Positions 21,924 through 30,726 of a stretch of DNA of 49,003 bases are shown piece by piece. Source of the DNA: Candidatus Symbiothrix sp. (GTDB lineage: Bacteria > Bacteroidota > Bacteroidia > Bacteroidales > Azobacteroidaceae); assembly GCA_031261285.1 (NCBI GenBank), contig JAISKM010000123.1, positions 1-49,003 of the forward strand, in the 5' to 3' direction. Under the pieces are notes generated by a model. It ran no database searches. It had not been told where the DNA came from and worked only from the letters and a program-made list of their open reading frames with translations. The position numbers and the translations under genes were made by a program. The stretch's first letter is position 1; the number at the start of each line of letters is the position of its first letter.

Positions 21924-24920
21924 TTATCGCAGCGCCTCATAAATGATGTCCTGGATGCGGGTGCGGGTGTCGAGCTCGGACAGTTTGGGATTGATGCGCG
22001 AGGGGTAGATGCGGTTGGTCAGAAAAATGTAGATTAGTTGATTGTCGGGGTCTACCCAAAAGCAGGTGCCGGTGTAGCCGGTGTGGCCGTAGACGCTGGC
22101 GGGTGGATTTTCGTTTGTGGCTTGAGCACTTTGGGGGAGGCGCGTGCCTTTGTCGGGTTTGTCGAAGCCTAAGCCGCGGCGACTAATCGGACTTTTGCTG
22201 TTTGTGAACAGGTGGGTTGTTTTTTCGGAGAAATAACGTTCGCCGCCATACGTGCCGCCGTTGAGGTAGAGTTGTAATAATTTAGCTAAGTCGTTGGCGT
22301 TGGAGAATAGTCCTGCATTGCCTGACACGCCTCCCAGAATGGCTGCTGCCTCGTCCGACGGATAGCCAATCAGCAGTTGATTGCGCCAAAATGCGTCGTT
22401 TTCAGTGGGCGCAATCGTGAGGCGATCGAACCGTTTCAACGGCAAAAATCCGGTTGTTGCAGCCCCCAGATTGGCGAAAAAGGTTTCTTCGGTGTACACA
22501 TCCAAGGATTTGCCCGTGATGTTTTCGACGGCTTCTTTCAACAGGATGAAATTCAAATCGCTGTACAGATAGTTTTTGTTTTTGCGTACATTCACGTCGT
22601 TGGCAATCATAGCTATCACCCGTTCTTCCATGTCGTCGACGACATAAAAATTGTTCGCTACCTGTTTGCTGATGCCTTTTTTCGGCGTTCGGGACACCAA
22701 ATTCGGAAAGAATTTGTAGTCCGTGCGGGCGTAGGTGTTTTTGTCGAAATGGATGCGGTGCGCTAAATCGCGTTTACCCGAAAAAAGAGACCCTGAATAG
22801 CTCTCAGGGTCGATAAGTTTTTGATAGAAGGGATAAAACGCCGGCAGACCCGATTGATGAAACAGCGCCTCTCGGACGGTAATGGCCGCTTTATTCGACC
22901 CGCGAATGCCTGGCACGTGCTTACTCAATTTGTCCTGCAAACCCAATTTTCCGGTGTCCACCAATTTGATAACCGCCGACAAAGTGGCTGTCGCTTTGGT
23001 CACCGACGCCAAATCGTAAATATCCGTCGGTTCGACGGGATGCGTTTGTGCGTAATCGAAATGGCCAAACGCCCGGTTGTAAATGACCACGCCATTTTTG
23101 GCAATCAGCACTTGACAGCCCGGGAAGGCTTTGTTGTCAATCCCCTCCTGCACCACGTTTGCAATCGCGTCCAATTTGCGTTGCGACACATCCACCTCCA
23201 TCGGATGTTGGTAAGACAGACGTGTTTTCGCCGTCGTGAGTCCGTCATGGTAGTCATACAGCCCGTTGACGCTCACCGGCAGCTTCCCTTTGGCAGGAAG
23301 TCCACCCATAATCACCTCTGCCGCAGCCTTTTGGGCGTAAGACGTGTTTTCGTAAGCCAGCGTCACCGAATAGGCGCTCGCGATGTTTTGCTTGTATTTT
23401 GGCAGTGTGTAAGGCGAAACAAAAAAGCACAGATGCACCTCTTTTTTCGCGGTTGCCAAGGCTTGCAACACCGTCGGCACGTTACCTGTAGTCGTCGAAT
23501 GAATCGCTGCTACTACCACATCGTAGTTTTTCAATTTGGCGGCGACGGTTGCATGTTCTGCACCGGTTGCAAATTGCAGGAAATCGAAATTGTCGTAAAG
23601 TGCCATCGCATTTTGAAAATCCGTTCGTCCGGGTTCGCCCAAAGACACGACCGCTATTTTTCGTTTACCCAATTGATTAAGTGGAATCGCCTCGTCTGTA
23701 TTTTTCAACAGCGTGATAGCCTCTGCGTTCAGTTTTTGAATCAGCCAATCGGCGTAAGTCGAATTAAGTCGACCGCTTAAACCATTTAAGTCGATGGGTT
23801 TCAAGCGATTAAGTCCTGTAATGTATTTGTAACGCAAGACTTTCAAACACTTGGCATCCAAATCTGTTTGGTTGAGTGTGCCGTTTTTCAGGGCTTGTTT
23901 GATGGCAAGTATTTCTTCAGCCACTTTTGTACGCCCCAACAGCATGTCGTTTCCGGCCAGCAAAGCCTCCACGCAGGCACTTCCGGAGCGTCCGGCGCCT
24001 TTCATTTCCAGCGCATCGGTCAGCACAATACCTTCAAAGCCTAATTCGGTTTTCAGGAGTTCGCGAATGATTTTCGGCGAAAGAGAAGCCGGTAAATTGG
24101 ACGTTTTGTCCAAAGCGGGCACGGACAAATGACCAACCATCACGCCGGAAAAGCCACTGTTGATATACTGCTTAAAGGGATATAACTCCACAGTATCCAA
24201 ATGTTTACGGTCGTGATTGATAACCGGCAATGCAGCGTGCGAATCGGTGCTCGTGTCGCCATGCCCCGGAAAATGCTTGGCAACCGCAATCACGTTTTTA
24301 CTTTCCAACCCTTTGGCATAAGCCAGCCCTTTTTCTGCCACATCGGGCGGATTTTCGCCAAACGAACGCACCCCAATCACTGGATTTGCGGCATTATTAT
24401 TGACATCCAAATCGGGTGCAAAATTTATCTGAATGCCCATTTCTTGACATTCACGCCCCAATTCTTCGCCATACAGACGAATTAAATCATTATCTTGAAT
24501 CGCTCCGAGCATCATGTTATGCGGAAAAAGCGGCGTATTTGCCAAGCGCATCGACAGCCCCCATTCCGCATCGGAACTGATAAACAAGGGCACAGTGCTC
24601 GCTTTTTGATACTGGTTGATGCTTTCCGCCTGGTCTTTGACACTGCCTTTGGAAAACAGCAATCCGCCGATTTTCTGTCCTTTAATTTGAGCGAGAACCG
24701 CCGCACGCGATGCCGGAGCAGGGTCGACCGTGTATATAAACAGCTGACCAATGCGTTCGTCCACCGTCATCTTGCTGAAAATCGAATCCACCCACTGATT
24801 CATTTTCGCCTTGTCTGCCTGCCTATATAATGCCGGCTGCGCAGTTAGCAGTGACCAGTGACCGGTTAGCAGCACACAGACTAACAGCCATGATCCGCGA
24901 AGTAATTTAATTCGTTTCAT
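21924..24920 (-). CDS. GH3 beta-N-acetylhexosaminidase fused to class C beta-lactamase-like domain
   Basis: 998 residues starting at MKRIKLLRGSW; the longer frame to 24983 would enter metK. Signal peptide to about residue 27. GH3 domain: 'VAKHFPGHGDTSTDSHAALPVI' (catalytic His-Asp loop of NagZ-type enzymes) and 'FEGIVLTDALEMKGA'; then a GH3 C-terminal domain; then a serine-hydrolase domain with 'ASVTKATATLSAV' (SxxK), 'YSDLNFILL' (YxN variant with Asp) and 'GHTGYTG' (HTG). The fusion is well known in Bacteroidota and is thought to work on muropeptides. The signal peptide is partly coded by heptanucleotide repeats. Confidence 0.92.
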   Translation of the reverse strand: MKRIKLLRGSWLLVCVLLTGHWSLLTAQPALYRQADKAKMNQWVDSIFSKMTVDERIGQLFIYTVDPAPASRAAVLAQIKGQKIGGLLFSKGSVKDQAESINQYQKASTVPLFISSDAEWGLSMRLANTPLFPHNMMLGAIQDNDLIRLYGEELGRECQEMGIQINFAPDLDVNNNAANPVIGVRSFGENPPDVAEKGLAYAKGLESKNVIAVAKHFPGHGDTSTDSHAALPVINHDRKHLDTVELYPFKQYINSGFSGVMVGHLSVPALDKTSNLPASLSPKIIRELLKTELGFEGIVLTDALEMKGAGRSGSACVEALLAGNDMLLGRTKVAEEILAIKQALKNGTLNQTDLDAKCLKVLRYKYITGLNRLKPIDLNGLSGRLNSTYADWLIQKLNAEAITLLKNTDEAIPLNQLGKRKIAVVSLGEPGRTDFQNAMALYDNFDFLQFATGAEHATVAAKLKNYDVVVAAIHSTTTGNVPTVLQALATAKKEVHLCFFVSPYTLPKYKQNIASAYSVTLAYENTSYAQKAAAEVIMGGLPAKGKLPVSVNGLYDYHDGLTTAKTRLSYQHPMEVDVSQRKLDAIANVVQEGIDNKAFPGCQVLIAKNGVVIYNRAFGHFDYAQTHPVEPTDIYDLASVTKATATLSAVIKLVDTGKLGLQDKLSKHVPGIRGSNKAAITVREALFHQSGLPAFYPFYQKLIDPESYSGSLFSGKRDLAHRIHFDKNTYARTDYKFFPNLVSRTPKKGISKQVANNFYVVDDMEERVIAMIANDVNVRKNKNYLYSDLNFILLKEAVENITGKSLDVYTEETFFANLGAATTGFLPLKRFDRLTIAPTENDAFWRNQLLIGYPSDEAAAILGGVSGNAGLFSNANDLAKLLQLYLNGGTYGGERYFSEKTTHLFTNSKSPISRRGLGFDKPDKGTRLPQSAQATNENPPASVYGHTGYTGTCFWVDPDNQLIYIFLTNRIYPSRINPKLSELDTRTRIQDIIYEALR
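24842..24872. repeat. Heptanucleotide repeat in the GH3 signal-peptide codons
   Basis: CAGTTAG, CAGTGAC, CAGTGAC, CGGTTAG, then CAG: four 7-nt units. On the minus strand they code LLTGHWSLLTA. The same unit family makes 39912-39963 in lpdA and, more degenerate, 48602-48629 in another signal peptide. Confidence 0.65.
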
Positions 24921-24934
24921 TATCAACACTTTTT

Positions 24935-26194
24935 TCAGCCAAACGCCGCCTTTATTTTGTCGACATAATCGAGTTTTTCCCACGTGAACAGCTCCACTTC
25001 TATCGTTTTTTTCGGCTCGTTGTCGTAACGTGACGAAAATGTTTTTGTCACCGTTTGCGGCTCACGACCCACATGTCCATAGGCTGCGGTTTCAAAATAG
25101 ATGGGATTCCGCAGTTTCAGGCGTGTTTCGATGGCTTTTGGACGCATATCGAACAACTTTGCGACTTTTTCGGCGATTTGTCCGTCCGTCAGATTCACTT
25201 TGCTTTTGCCATACGTGTTGATGAAAATATTCATCGGTTCAGCGATGCCAATCGCGTAAGCCACTTGCACCAAAATTTCGTCTGCAATGCCTGCTGCGAC
25301 CAAATTTTTCGCGATGTGACGGGCGGCGTAAGCGGCCGAGCGGTCTACTTTTGAGGGGTCTTTCCCCGAAAAACAACCGCCGCCGTGCGCGCCTTTACCG
25401 CCGTAGGTGTCCACGATGATTTTGCGACCGGTCAATCCGGTGTCGCCGTGCGGACCTCCGATGACAAATTTGCCGGTCGGATTGACGTGGTATTTGATGT
25501 CGTCCGTAAACAAATCCCGCACGTTTTGTGGGTATTTGGCTTGGACGCGTGGCACAAGAATGTGAATCACATCATGCTTAATTTTTTCTTGCATCGCCTT
25601 GTCCGTCGCAAACTCGTCGTGCTGCGTCGAAATGACAATGGTATCGATTTTTTCAGGCACGCCGGCATCGCTGTATTGAATTGTCACCTGCGACTTGGCA
25701 TCCGGACGCAAATACGGCATCAACTGGATTTCATTTTTGCGAATATTGGCCAGTTCAATCAGCAGTTGGTGCGACAAATCCAACGGCAGAGGCATGTAAT
25801 TCGCCGTTTCGTTGGTTGCATACCCAAACATCATGCCTTGGTCGCCGGCACCTTGATTTTCGTCATTCTCGCGCTCCACACCGCGATTGATGTCGACCGA
25901 TTGCTCGTGAATCGCACTGAAAATGCCACACGATTTCGCTTCAAATTGGTACTCGCTTTTGGTGTAGCCAATCTGTTCAATCACGCGACGAGCCACTTCC
26001 GGGATGTCCACGTAGGCTTTAGATTTCACTTCACCTGCCAACACGACCTGACCGGTGGTCACTAATGTTTCGCAAGCGACTTTAGAATTGGGGTCGTAAG
26101 CCAAAAACTGGTCCAACAGGGCATCTGAAATCTGGTCGGCGACTTTGTCGGGGTGACCTTCAGATACGGATTCGGATGTAAATAAATAACTCAT
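24935..26194 (-). CDS. metK: S-adenosylmethionine synthetase
   Basis: 419 residues. '[18 protein letters not shown]' (ATP-binding), '[15 protein letters not shown]' (signature 1) and '[23 protein letters not shown]' (phosphate loop, signature 2) are intact. Makes SAM from methionine and ATP. Its promoter TACCTTTG lies 21 bp upstream and the leader is too short for a SAM riboswitch. The GH3 gene follows after 14 bp. Confidence 0.97.
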   Translation of the reverse strand: MSYLFTSESVSEGHPDKVADQISDALLDQFLAYDPNSKVACETLVTTGQVVLAGEVKSKAYVDIPEVARRVIEQIGYTKSEYQFEAKSCGIFSAIHEQSVDINRGVERENDENQGAGDQGMMFGYATNETANYMPLPLDLSHQLLIELANIRKNEIQLMPYLRPDAKSQVTIQYSDAGVPEKIDTIVISTQHDEFATDKAMQEKIKHDVIHILVPRVQAKYPQNVRDLFTDDIKYHVNPTGKFVIGGPHGDTGLTGRKIIVDTYGGKGAHGGGCFSGKDPSKVDRSAAYAARHIAKNLVAAGIADEILVQVAYAIGIAEPMNIFINTYGKSKVNLTDGQIAEKVAKLFDMRPKAIETRLKLRNPIYFETAAYGHVGREPQTVTKTFSSRYDNEPKKTIEVELFTWEKLDYVDKIKAAFG

Positions 26195-26214
26195 ATTCTT
26201 TTATTTTTAGACTG

Positions 26215-26222
26215 CAAAGGTA
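26215..26222 (-). promoter_or_regulatory. metK promoter
   Basis: TACCTTTG on the minus strand, giving a leader of about 15 nt before the ATG at 26194. Confidence 0.65.
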
Positions 26223-26226
26223 CAAT

Positions 26227-26853
26227 TTATTTTTTATAAATTACGGTCAATCCGTCCCGTAAAGGAAGGATGATTTTTTCAATGCGCGGGTCGTTTTTGA
26301 TTTTTTCGTTGAAGCGGAGGATGCCTTGCGTTTGTTTATCGCCCGAATGAGGCGATTCGAGCACTTTGCCGTCCCACAGAGTATTGTCTGCCAAAATCAG
26401 TCCGCCGGCATTGACTTTATCGAAAATCAAATCGTAATAGTCGCTGTACAGTCGCTTGTCCGCATCGATGAACACCATATCGAAAGCACCTTCCAGCGTC
26501 GGAATCACGTCCAGAGCATCGCCGAGATGCAGATGAATTTTTGATTTCAGTTCCGATTTCTCAAAATTCCGGCGGATAAAATCTTCCATCTCATCGTCTT
26601 TTTCGATGGTGTGGATTTCGCCGTTTTCCGACAACCCCTCTGCCAAACATAAGGTGGCATAGCCCGTATAGGTGCCAATCTCCAGAATGCGCCGGGGGCG
26701 TGCGATGCGCACCAGCATTTTCAAAATCCGCCCCTGCAAATGCCCGGAAATCATGCGCGGACGCAGCAGATTGACATGCGCCTCACGATTGAGCCGCGCC
26801 AACAACTCGCCTTCGGAGTCGATGTGATCTAATATGTAATCATCTAAAGTCAT
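26227..26853 (-). CDS. SAM-dependent O-methyltransferase (family 3, CaffeoylCoA-OMT-like)
   Basis: 208 residues. 'ILEIGTYTGYATLCLAEGL' is the SAM-binding motif I; 'DMVFIDADKRLYSDYYDLIF' and 'GGLILADNTLWDGKV' are the metal/substrate motifs of the family. Acceptor unknown; bacterial members methylate catechols and related phenols. It precedes metK on the same strand, 33 bp away, but metK has its own promoter. Downstream of pyk and separated from it by a long heptamer inverted repeat. Confidence 0.92.
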   Translation of the reverse strand: MTLDDYILDHIDSEGELLARLNREAHVNLLRPRMISGHLQGRILKMLVRIARPRRILEIGTYTGYATLCLAEGLSENGEIHTIEKDDEMEDFIRRNFEKSELKSKIHLHLGDALDVIPTLEGAFDMVFIDADKRLYSDYYDLIFDKVNAGGLILADNTLWDGKVLESPHSGDKQTQGILRFNEKIKNDPRIEKIILPLRDGLTVIYKK

Positions 26854-26860
26854 TCTAAAT

Positions 26861-26953
26861 GTTAGAGTGTAGTTATTAGAGTGTAGAGTGTAGTTATTAG
26901 AGTTTAGTTTAGAAAAGGACTACACTCTACACTCTAATAACTACACTCTAACT
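26861..26953. repeat. Heptamer arrays forming a 33-bp perfect inverted repeat
   Basis: Left arm 26861-26893, right arm 26920-26952, exact reverse complements. Each arm is built of 7-nt units (TTAGAGT, GTAGTTA, GTAGAGT; on the other side ACTACAC, TCTACAC, TCTAATA). The right arm includes the pyk stop codon at 26948-26950. In RNA it would form a strong hairpin and could end the pyk transcript. Same family as 38885-38961. Confidence 0.75.
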
Positions 26954-28396
26954 ATCAAAGATTGGTGTTTGATAGTTGGTGCTTGACAGGATGCGTTCCA
27001 CTTTGTTGATTTCGAGGAAAGACGAGCCTTCGCCCATGCCAACGCTACCACTCAGGTAGGCAACTAAATCGGAACGTTCGATCATATTTTTGTTCAACAA
27101 CTTATTTAAGGCTTCTACAAAATATTGGACGGAAGTGCCGCTTTCTTTCTGATATTCTGCCCATACGCCGTAGGAGAGGGATAATGCACGTGTGGTTTCC
27201 TCTTTGTAGCAAATCGCCAAGACGGGTGCTTTGCCACGGAAAGCTGCCAAATTGCGCACCGTGCGTCCGGAATAAGAATCCGTCACGATGGCTCTCACGC
27301 CCAATTTAGTACTTGATTTAACGGCTTGTTTCGCTAAAAACGAGGTCACATCCAAATCGTCGTCGGGGAATGGCACGCGAATATCGTTTTCTAATAATTT
27401 CGTTTTTTCGGCTTCGCGCGCAATGCTCGACATCGTGTGCACAGCTTCGACAGGGAATTTTCCGTACGCCGTTTCGCCGCTCAACATGAGCGCGTCGGTG
27501 CGGTAGTAAATCGCATTCGCCACGTCCGTCACTTCGGCGCGGGTGGGGCGCGGATTGGTAATCATTGAATGGAGCATCTGTGTTGCCACAATCACCGGTT
27601 TTTTTGCAGCGATACATTTGCGAATCAGCACGCGTTGCAAGCCTGGGATTTTTTCTTGAGGCACTTCAATTCCCAAATCGCCACGCGCAATCATGATGCC
27701 GTAAGCCACTTTCAGAATCTCGTCGATATTGTCGACACCTTCCTGATTTTCAATTTTCGCGATGATTTTTATCGGGCTATTGTGCTCATCCAGAATGGTT
27801 TGAATATCCAGTACGTCCTGTTTGTTGCGCACAAACGAATGGGCAATAAAGTCGATTTTATTTTCAATCGCATACAGAATATTCTTGCGGTCTTTGTCTG
27901 TCAGCGAAGGCAAACTGATGCGCACGCCGGGGATATTGACACTTTTGCGGCTACCGAGCACGCCATCGTTTAACGCTTCGATTGTCAGATAGTTAACATC
28001 TTTTCCAATGACCTTAAATTCCAATTCACCATCGTCAATCAGAAGCACATCGCCGATTTTCAAGTCTTTTGTGAGATGGACATAATTGACCGAGATGACT
28101 TCTTTCGTCGTTTTTTGGTCGGGCGCGCCTTGAATTTTCAGCCTGTCGCCCGTTTTAAATTGAATCGATTCGCCGGATATGGTGGTGCGTACTTCGGGAC
28201 CTTTCGTGTCCATCAAAATGCCGATTCGGTTGGATACGGCGCGTACACTTGCGATAATCTTGTCAAATCCCTCTTTGTCGAGGTGGGCAGAGTTCATCCG
28301 CACCACATTCATTCCGGCCTCAAATAAATCGCGTACAAAATTCACTTCGCACCGTTTGTCGGAAACGGTGGCTACTATTTTTGTTTGTTTTAACAT
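26948..28396 (-). CDS. pyk: Pyruvate kinase
   Basis: 482 residues from MLKQTKIVATVSDKRC; the 46 codons upstream have no pyruvate-kinase character and would run into nuoL. 'GIMIARGDLGIEVP' and 'KPVIVATQMLHSMITNPRPTRAEVTDVANAI' hold the catalytic lysine region, the metal ligands and the substrate loop; 'DALMLSGETAYGKFP' and the C-terminal allosteric domain follow. Converts phosphoenolpyruvate and ADP to pyruvate and ATP. Its last codons and stop lie in a heptamer repeat. Confidence 0.96.
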   Translation of the reverse strand: MLKQTKIVATVSDKRCEVNFVRDLFEAGMNVVRMNSAHLDKEGFDKIIASVRAVSNRIGILMDTKGPEVRTTISGESIQFKTGDRLKIQGAPDQKTTKEVISVNYVHLTKDLKIGDVLLIDDGELEFKVIGKDVNYLTIEALNDGVLGSRKSVNIPGVRISLPSLTDKDRKNILYAIENKIDFIAHSFVRNKQDVLDIQTILDEHNSPIKIIAKIENQEGVDNIDEILKVAYGIMIARGDLGIEVPQEKIPGLQRVLIRKCIAAKKPVIVATQMLHSMITNPRPTRAEVTDVANAIYYRTDALMLSGETAYGKFPVEAVHTMSSIAREAEKTKLLENDIRVPFPDDDLDVTSFLAKQAVKSSTKLGVRAIVTDSYSGRTVRNLAAFRGKAPVLAICYKEETTRALSLSYGVWAEYQKESGTSVQYFVEALNKLLNKNMIERSDLVAYLSGSVGMGEGSSFLEINKVERILSSTNYQTPIFDS

Positions 28397-28413
28397 ATTA
28401 AAATTAAAGGTGT

Positions 28414-30339
28414 TTATAAAAACAACACCAACACGGTAATCAGCAGCGTGCCAAACAGGAAGAACCAGGCATAAAACTGCACCTGCCCCGATTGCAAGCC
28501 GCGAATGGCGTGCGATGCTTTTTGTGTCAACCAAGCCAAACCGTCCATCGTGTGGTCGATAATATGGCGGTCAAACCACTTAACCGGTTCGCTGATATAG
28601 TTGAAAATAACCGTGCGTGCCACCCAATGCCACAATTCGTCCATATAGAATTTTTTGCAAACAGCCGTGTAAACGCCACCCATCGACTTCGCGATTTGAG
28701 ACGGCGTGCGACTTTCCTTGAAATAGAACACTATCGCCACCATAATTCCGACCAATGCCACGCCGATGCTCATCAACGCCACATGGCTGTTGATATGCGT
28801 GTGGAATGGTATATTGTCGTTGGCAACATGTTCCGAGAAAGGAATAAATCCGGTGACAAGGGAGAAAACCGCCAAAATACACAACGGCAGAGCCATTTTC
28901 CAAGGCGATTCGTGTGGTTTGTGATGATCGTCGTACGTCCGTTCGCCATTCCAAAAAATCTTGAAATAGAGGCGGAACATATAAAAAGCGGTCAATCCGG
29001 CAACAATCCAAAGTGTCCAGAACACCGTCTGACCCACTAATGTGCCATTTTCAAATGTCGCAGCTAAAATTTCATCTTTACTGTAAAAGCCCGAGAACGG
29101 CGGAATTCCGGCAATCGCCAAACAGGCAATCAGGAACGTCCAGTTCGTAGCCGGCATGTATTTGTGCAACGCGCCCATCTTGTTCATTTCGTTGCTGTGG
29201 ACGGCGTGAATGACCGAACCCGCACCCAAGAACAACAATGCCTTGAAAAAGGCGTGCGTAAACAGGTGGAACATCGACGCCATATAACCCAATCCTTCTT
29301 CGCCACCATAGCCTGAAACGCCCAGCGCACACATCATATAGGCGATTTGCGAAATGGTCGAAAACGCTAATACGCGCTTAATATCGGTCTGCGTAATTGC
29401 AATGACTGCCGCAAAAATAGCGGTAAACGCCCCAATAAAGGCAATCAAATCCAAAACATCCGGTGCGGCAAAATAGTAAACCGTAAACAAGCGAGCCACC
29501 AAATAAACCCCAGCCACAACCATCGTAGCGGCGTGAATCAACGCCGAAACAGGCGTGGGACCTTCCATCGCGTCGGGCAACCAAATATGCAAAGGGAACA
29601 TCGCCGACTTTCCGGCACCGCCCATAAAAATGCCCGCCATCGCCCACGTGGCAACCGACAAGCCCAAGAACGATTGTCCGGCCATCGAATTAACCACCAA
29701 ACCGGCATGGTCGGCAGTCAATAAGCCAAAATCAAACGTTTTCGTGTAATAAGAAAGTATAAGAATCCCAATCAGGAAGCCCAAATCGGCAAATCGCGTG
29801 ACGATAAACGCTTTTTTAGACGCTGCCACCGCCGAAGGTTTCGTGTAATAAAAACCAATCAAGAGGTAAGAACTGGAGCCCACCAACTCCCAAAAGATGT
29901 ACATTTGGAAAATATTTGTGGCAACAACCAATCCGAGCATCGAAAAACTAAACAGCGACAGAAAAGCAAAATAGCGTTGATAGCCCTTCTCGCCGTGCAT
30001 ATAACCGATACTGTAGAGGTGCACCATCAGCGAAACAGTCGTAATCACCACCAGCATCATCACCGAAATCGGGTCGAGAAGTACGCCCAGGTCGATGTGT
30101 AAACATTCGGTAAACTTCAACCATTCAAAGTTGAATGGCATCAGTTGCGTCCACGCGCCACCCACTTTTCCGAGCACGAAAAAGTACTGATACGCCACGT
30201 AATACGCTACTGCAGCGCAGATTGCCATGCCCGCCGTGCCGATAATACCTGCCACGCTCGGTTTCATTTTTCCGCCCAACAATCCCAAAACTAAAAACAG
30301 GAAGAGGGGTAATACCACTATTAAGATGCTCAATTCCAT
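28414..30339 (-). CDS. nuoL: NADH-quinone oxidoreductase subunit L
   Basis: 641 residues, polytopic. 'FWELVGSSSYLLIGFYYTKPSAVAASKKAFIVTRFADLGFLIG' and 'GPTPVSALIHAATMVVAGVYL' with 'ALLFLGAGSVIHAVHSNEMNKMGAL' are the proton-channel motifs of NuoL/ND5 with the key Glu, Lys and His residues; the long lateral helix region follows. Part of the membrane arm of complex I. It overlaps nuoK by one base (TAATG). Unusually the next gene is pyk and not nuoM. Confidence 0.95.
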   Translation of the reverse strand: MELSILIVVLPLFLFLVLGLLGGKMKPSVAGIIGTAGMAICAAVAYYVAYQYFFVLGKVGGAWTQLMPFNFEWLKFTECLHIDLGVLLDPISVMMLVVITTVSLMVHLYSIGYMHGEKGYQRYFAFLSLFSFSMLGLVVATNIFQMYIFWELVGSSSYLLIGFYYTKPSAVAASKKAFIVTRFADLGFLIGILILSYYTKTFDFGLLTADHAGLVVNSMAGQSFLGLSVATWAMAGIFMGGAGKSAMFPLHIWLPDAMEGPTPVSALIHAATMVVAGVYLVARLFTVYYFAAPDVLDLIAFIGAFTAIFAAVIAITQTDIKRVLAFSTISQIAYMMCALGVSGYGGEEGLGYMASMFHLFTHAFFKALLFLGAGSVIHAVHSNEMNKMGALHKYMPATNWTFLIACLAIAGIPPFSGFYSKDEILAATFENGTLVGQTVFWTLWIVAGLTAFYMFRLYFKIFWNGERTYDDHHKPHESPWKMALPLCILAVFSLVTGFIPFSEHVANDNIPFHTHINSHVALMSIGVALVGIMVAIVFYFKESRTPSQIAKSMGGVYTAVCKKFYMDELWHWVARTVIFNYISEPVKWFDRHIIDHTMDGLAWLTQKASHAIRGLQSGQVQFYAWFFLFGTLLITVLVLFL

Positions 30340-30647
30340 TAGTTCTTCATTTTATTAACGTTTTTCACGTCCACATTCCCAACCGCACGGTATACATTGA
30401 TGATAATCGCCAGTGCCACAGCCGTTTCCGCTGCCGTGATGGCGATTCCAAACAGCGTGAAAAACATCCCTTCCATCTGTTGTGGATACAAATAACGGTT
30501 AAACACAGCGAAATTTATTTCCACCGCATTCAAAATCAGTTCCAACGAAATCAACATCGCAATCATGTTTTTACGGGTCACGAACCCATAAATTCCGATG
30601 AAAAACATCAGCGTGCTGACTATCAAATACCAATACATGTCTATCAT
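30339..30647 (-). CDS. nuoK: NADH-quinone oxidoreductase subunit K
   Basis: 102 residues with three membrane helices. 'NMIAMLISLELILNAVEINF' and 'GMFFTLFGIAITAAETAVALAIIINVYR' carry the two glutamates of NuoK/ND4L. Stop and nuoL start overlap. Promoter TAAATTTG at 30681-30674 gives the pair its own transcript; nuoA-J are not upstream, where a DUF4143 ATPase gene lies instead. Confidence 0.96.
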   Translation of the reverse strand: MIDMYWYLIVSTLMFFIGIYGFVTRKNMIAMLISLELILNAVEINFAVFNRYLYPQQMEGMFFTLFGIAITAAETAVALAIIINVYRAVGNVDVKNVNKMKN

Positions 30648-30673
30648 AATGCTAATTTTTCTGTTTCAGCGTG

Positions 30674-30681
30674 CAAATTTA
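30674..30681 (-). promoter_or_regulatory. nuoK promoter
   Basis: TAAATTTG on the minus strand, 26 bp before the nuoK ATG. Its presence fits a stand-alone nuoKL transcript. Confidence 0.6.
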
Positions 30682-30726
30682 CGAAATAATTTTTAATTAT
30701 TGCTGTTTTGCGTGAAAAAATTTTGC

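Noticed and set aside
21924..24920. GH3-beta-lactamase fusion as a novel architecture
   Set aside because: Known and frequent in Bacteroidota.
24921..24983. Extension of the GH3 gene into metK
   Set aside because: Would destroy a normal signal peptide start; MKRIKLLRG after the metK stop is better.
26195..26226. SAM riboswitch before metK
   Set aside because: The promoter leaves a leader of only about 15 nt, too short for any known SAM riboswitch.
28397..28534. 46-codon extension of pyk
   Set aside because: No pyruvate-kinase similarity, overlaps nuoL; MLKQTKIVATVSD is the normal start.
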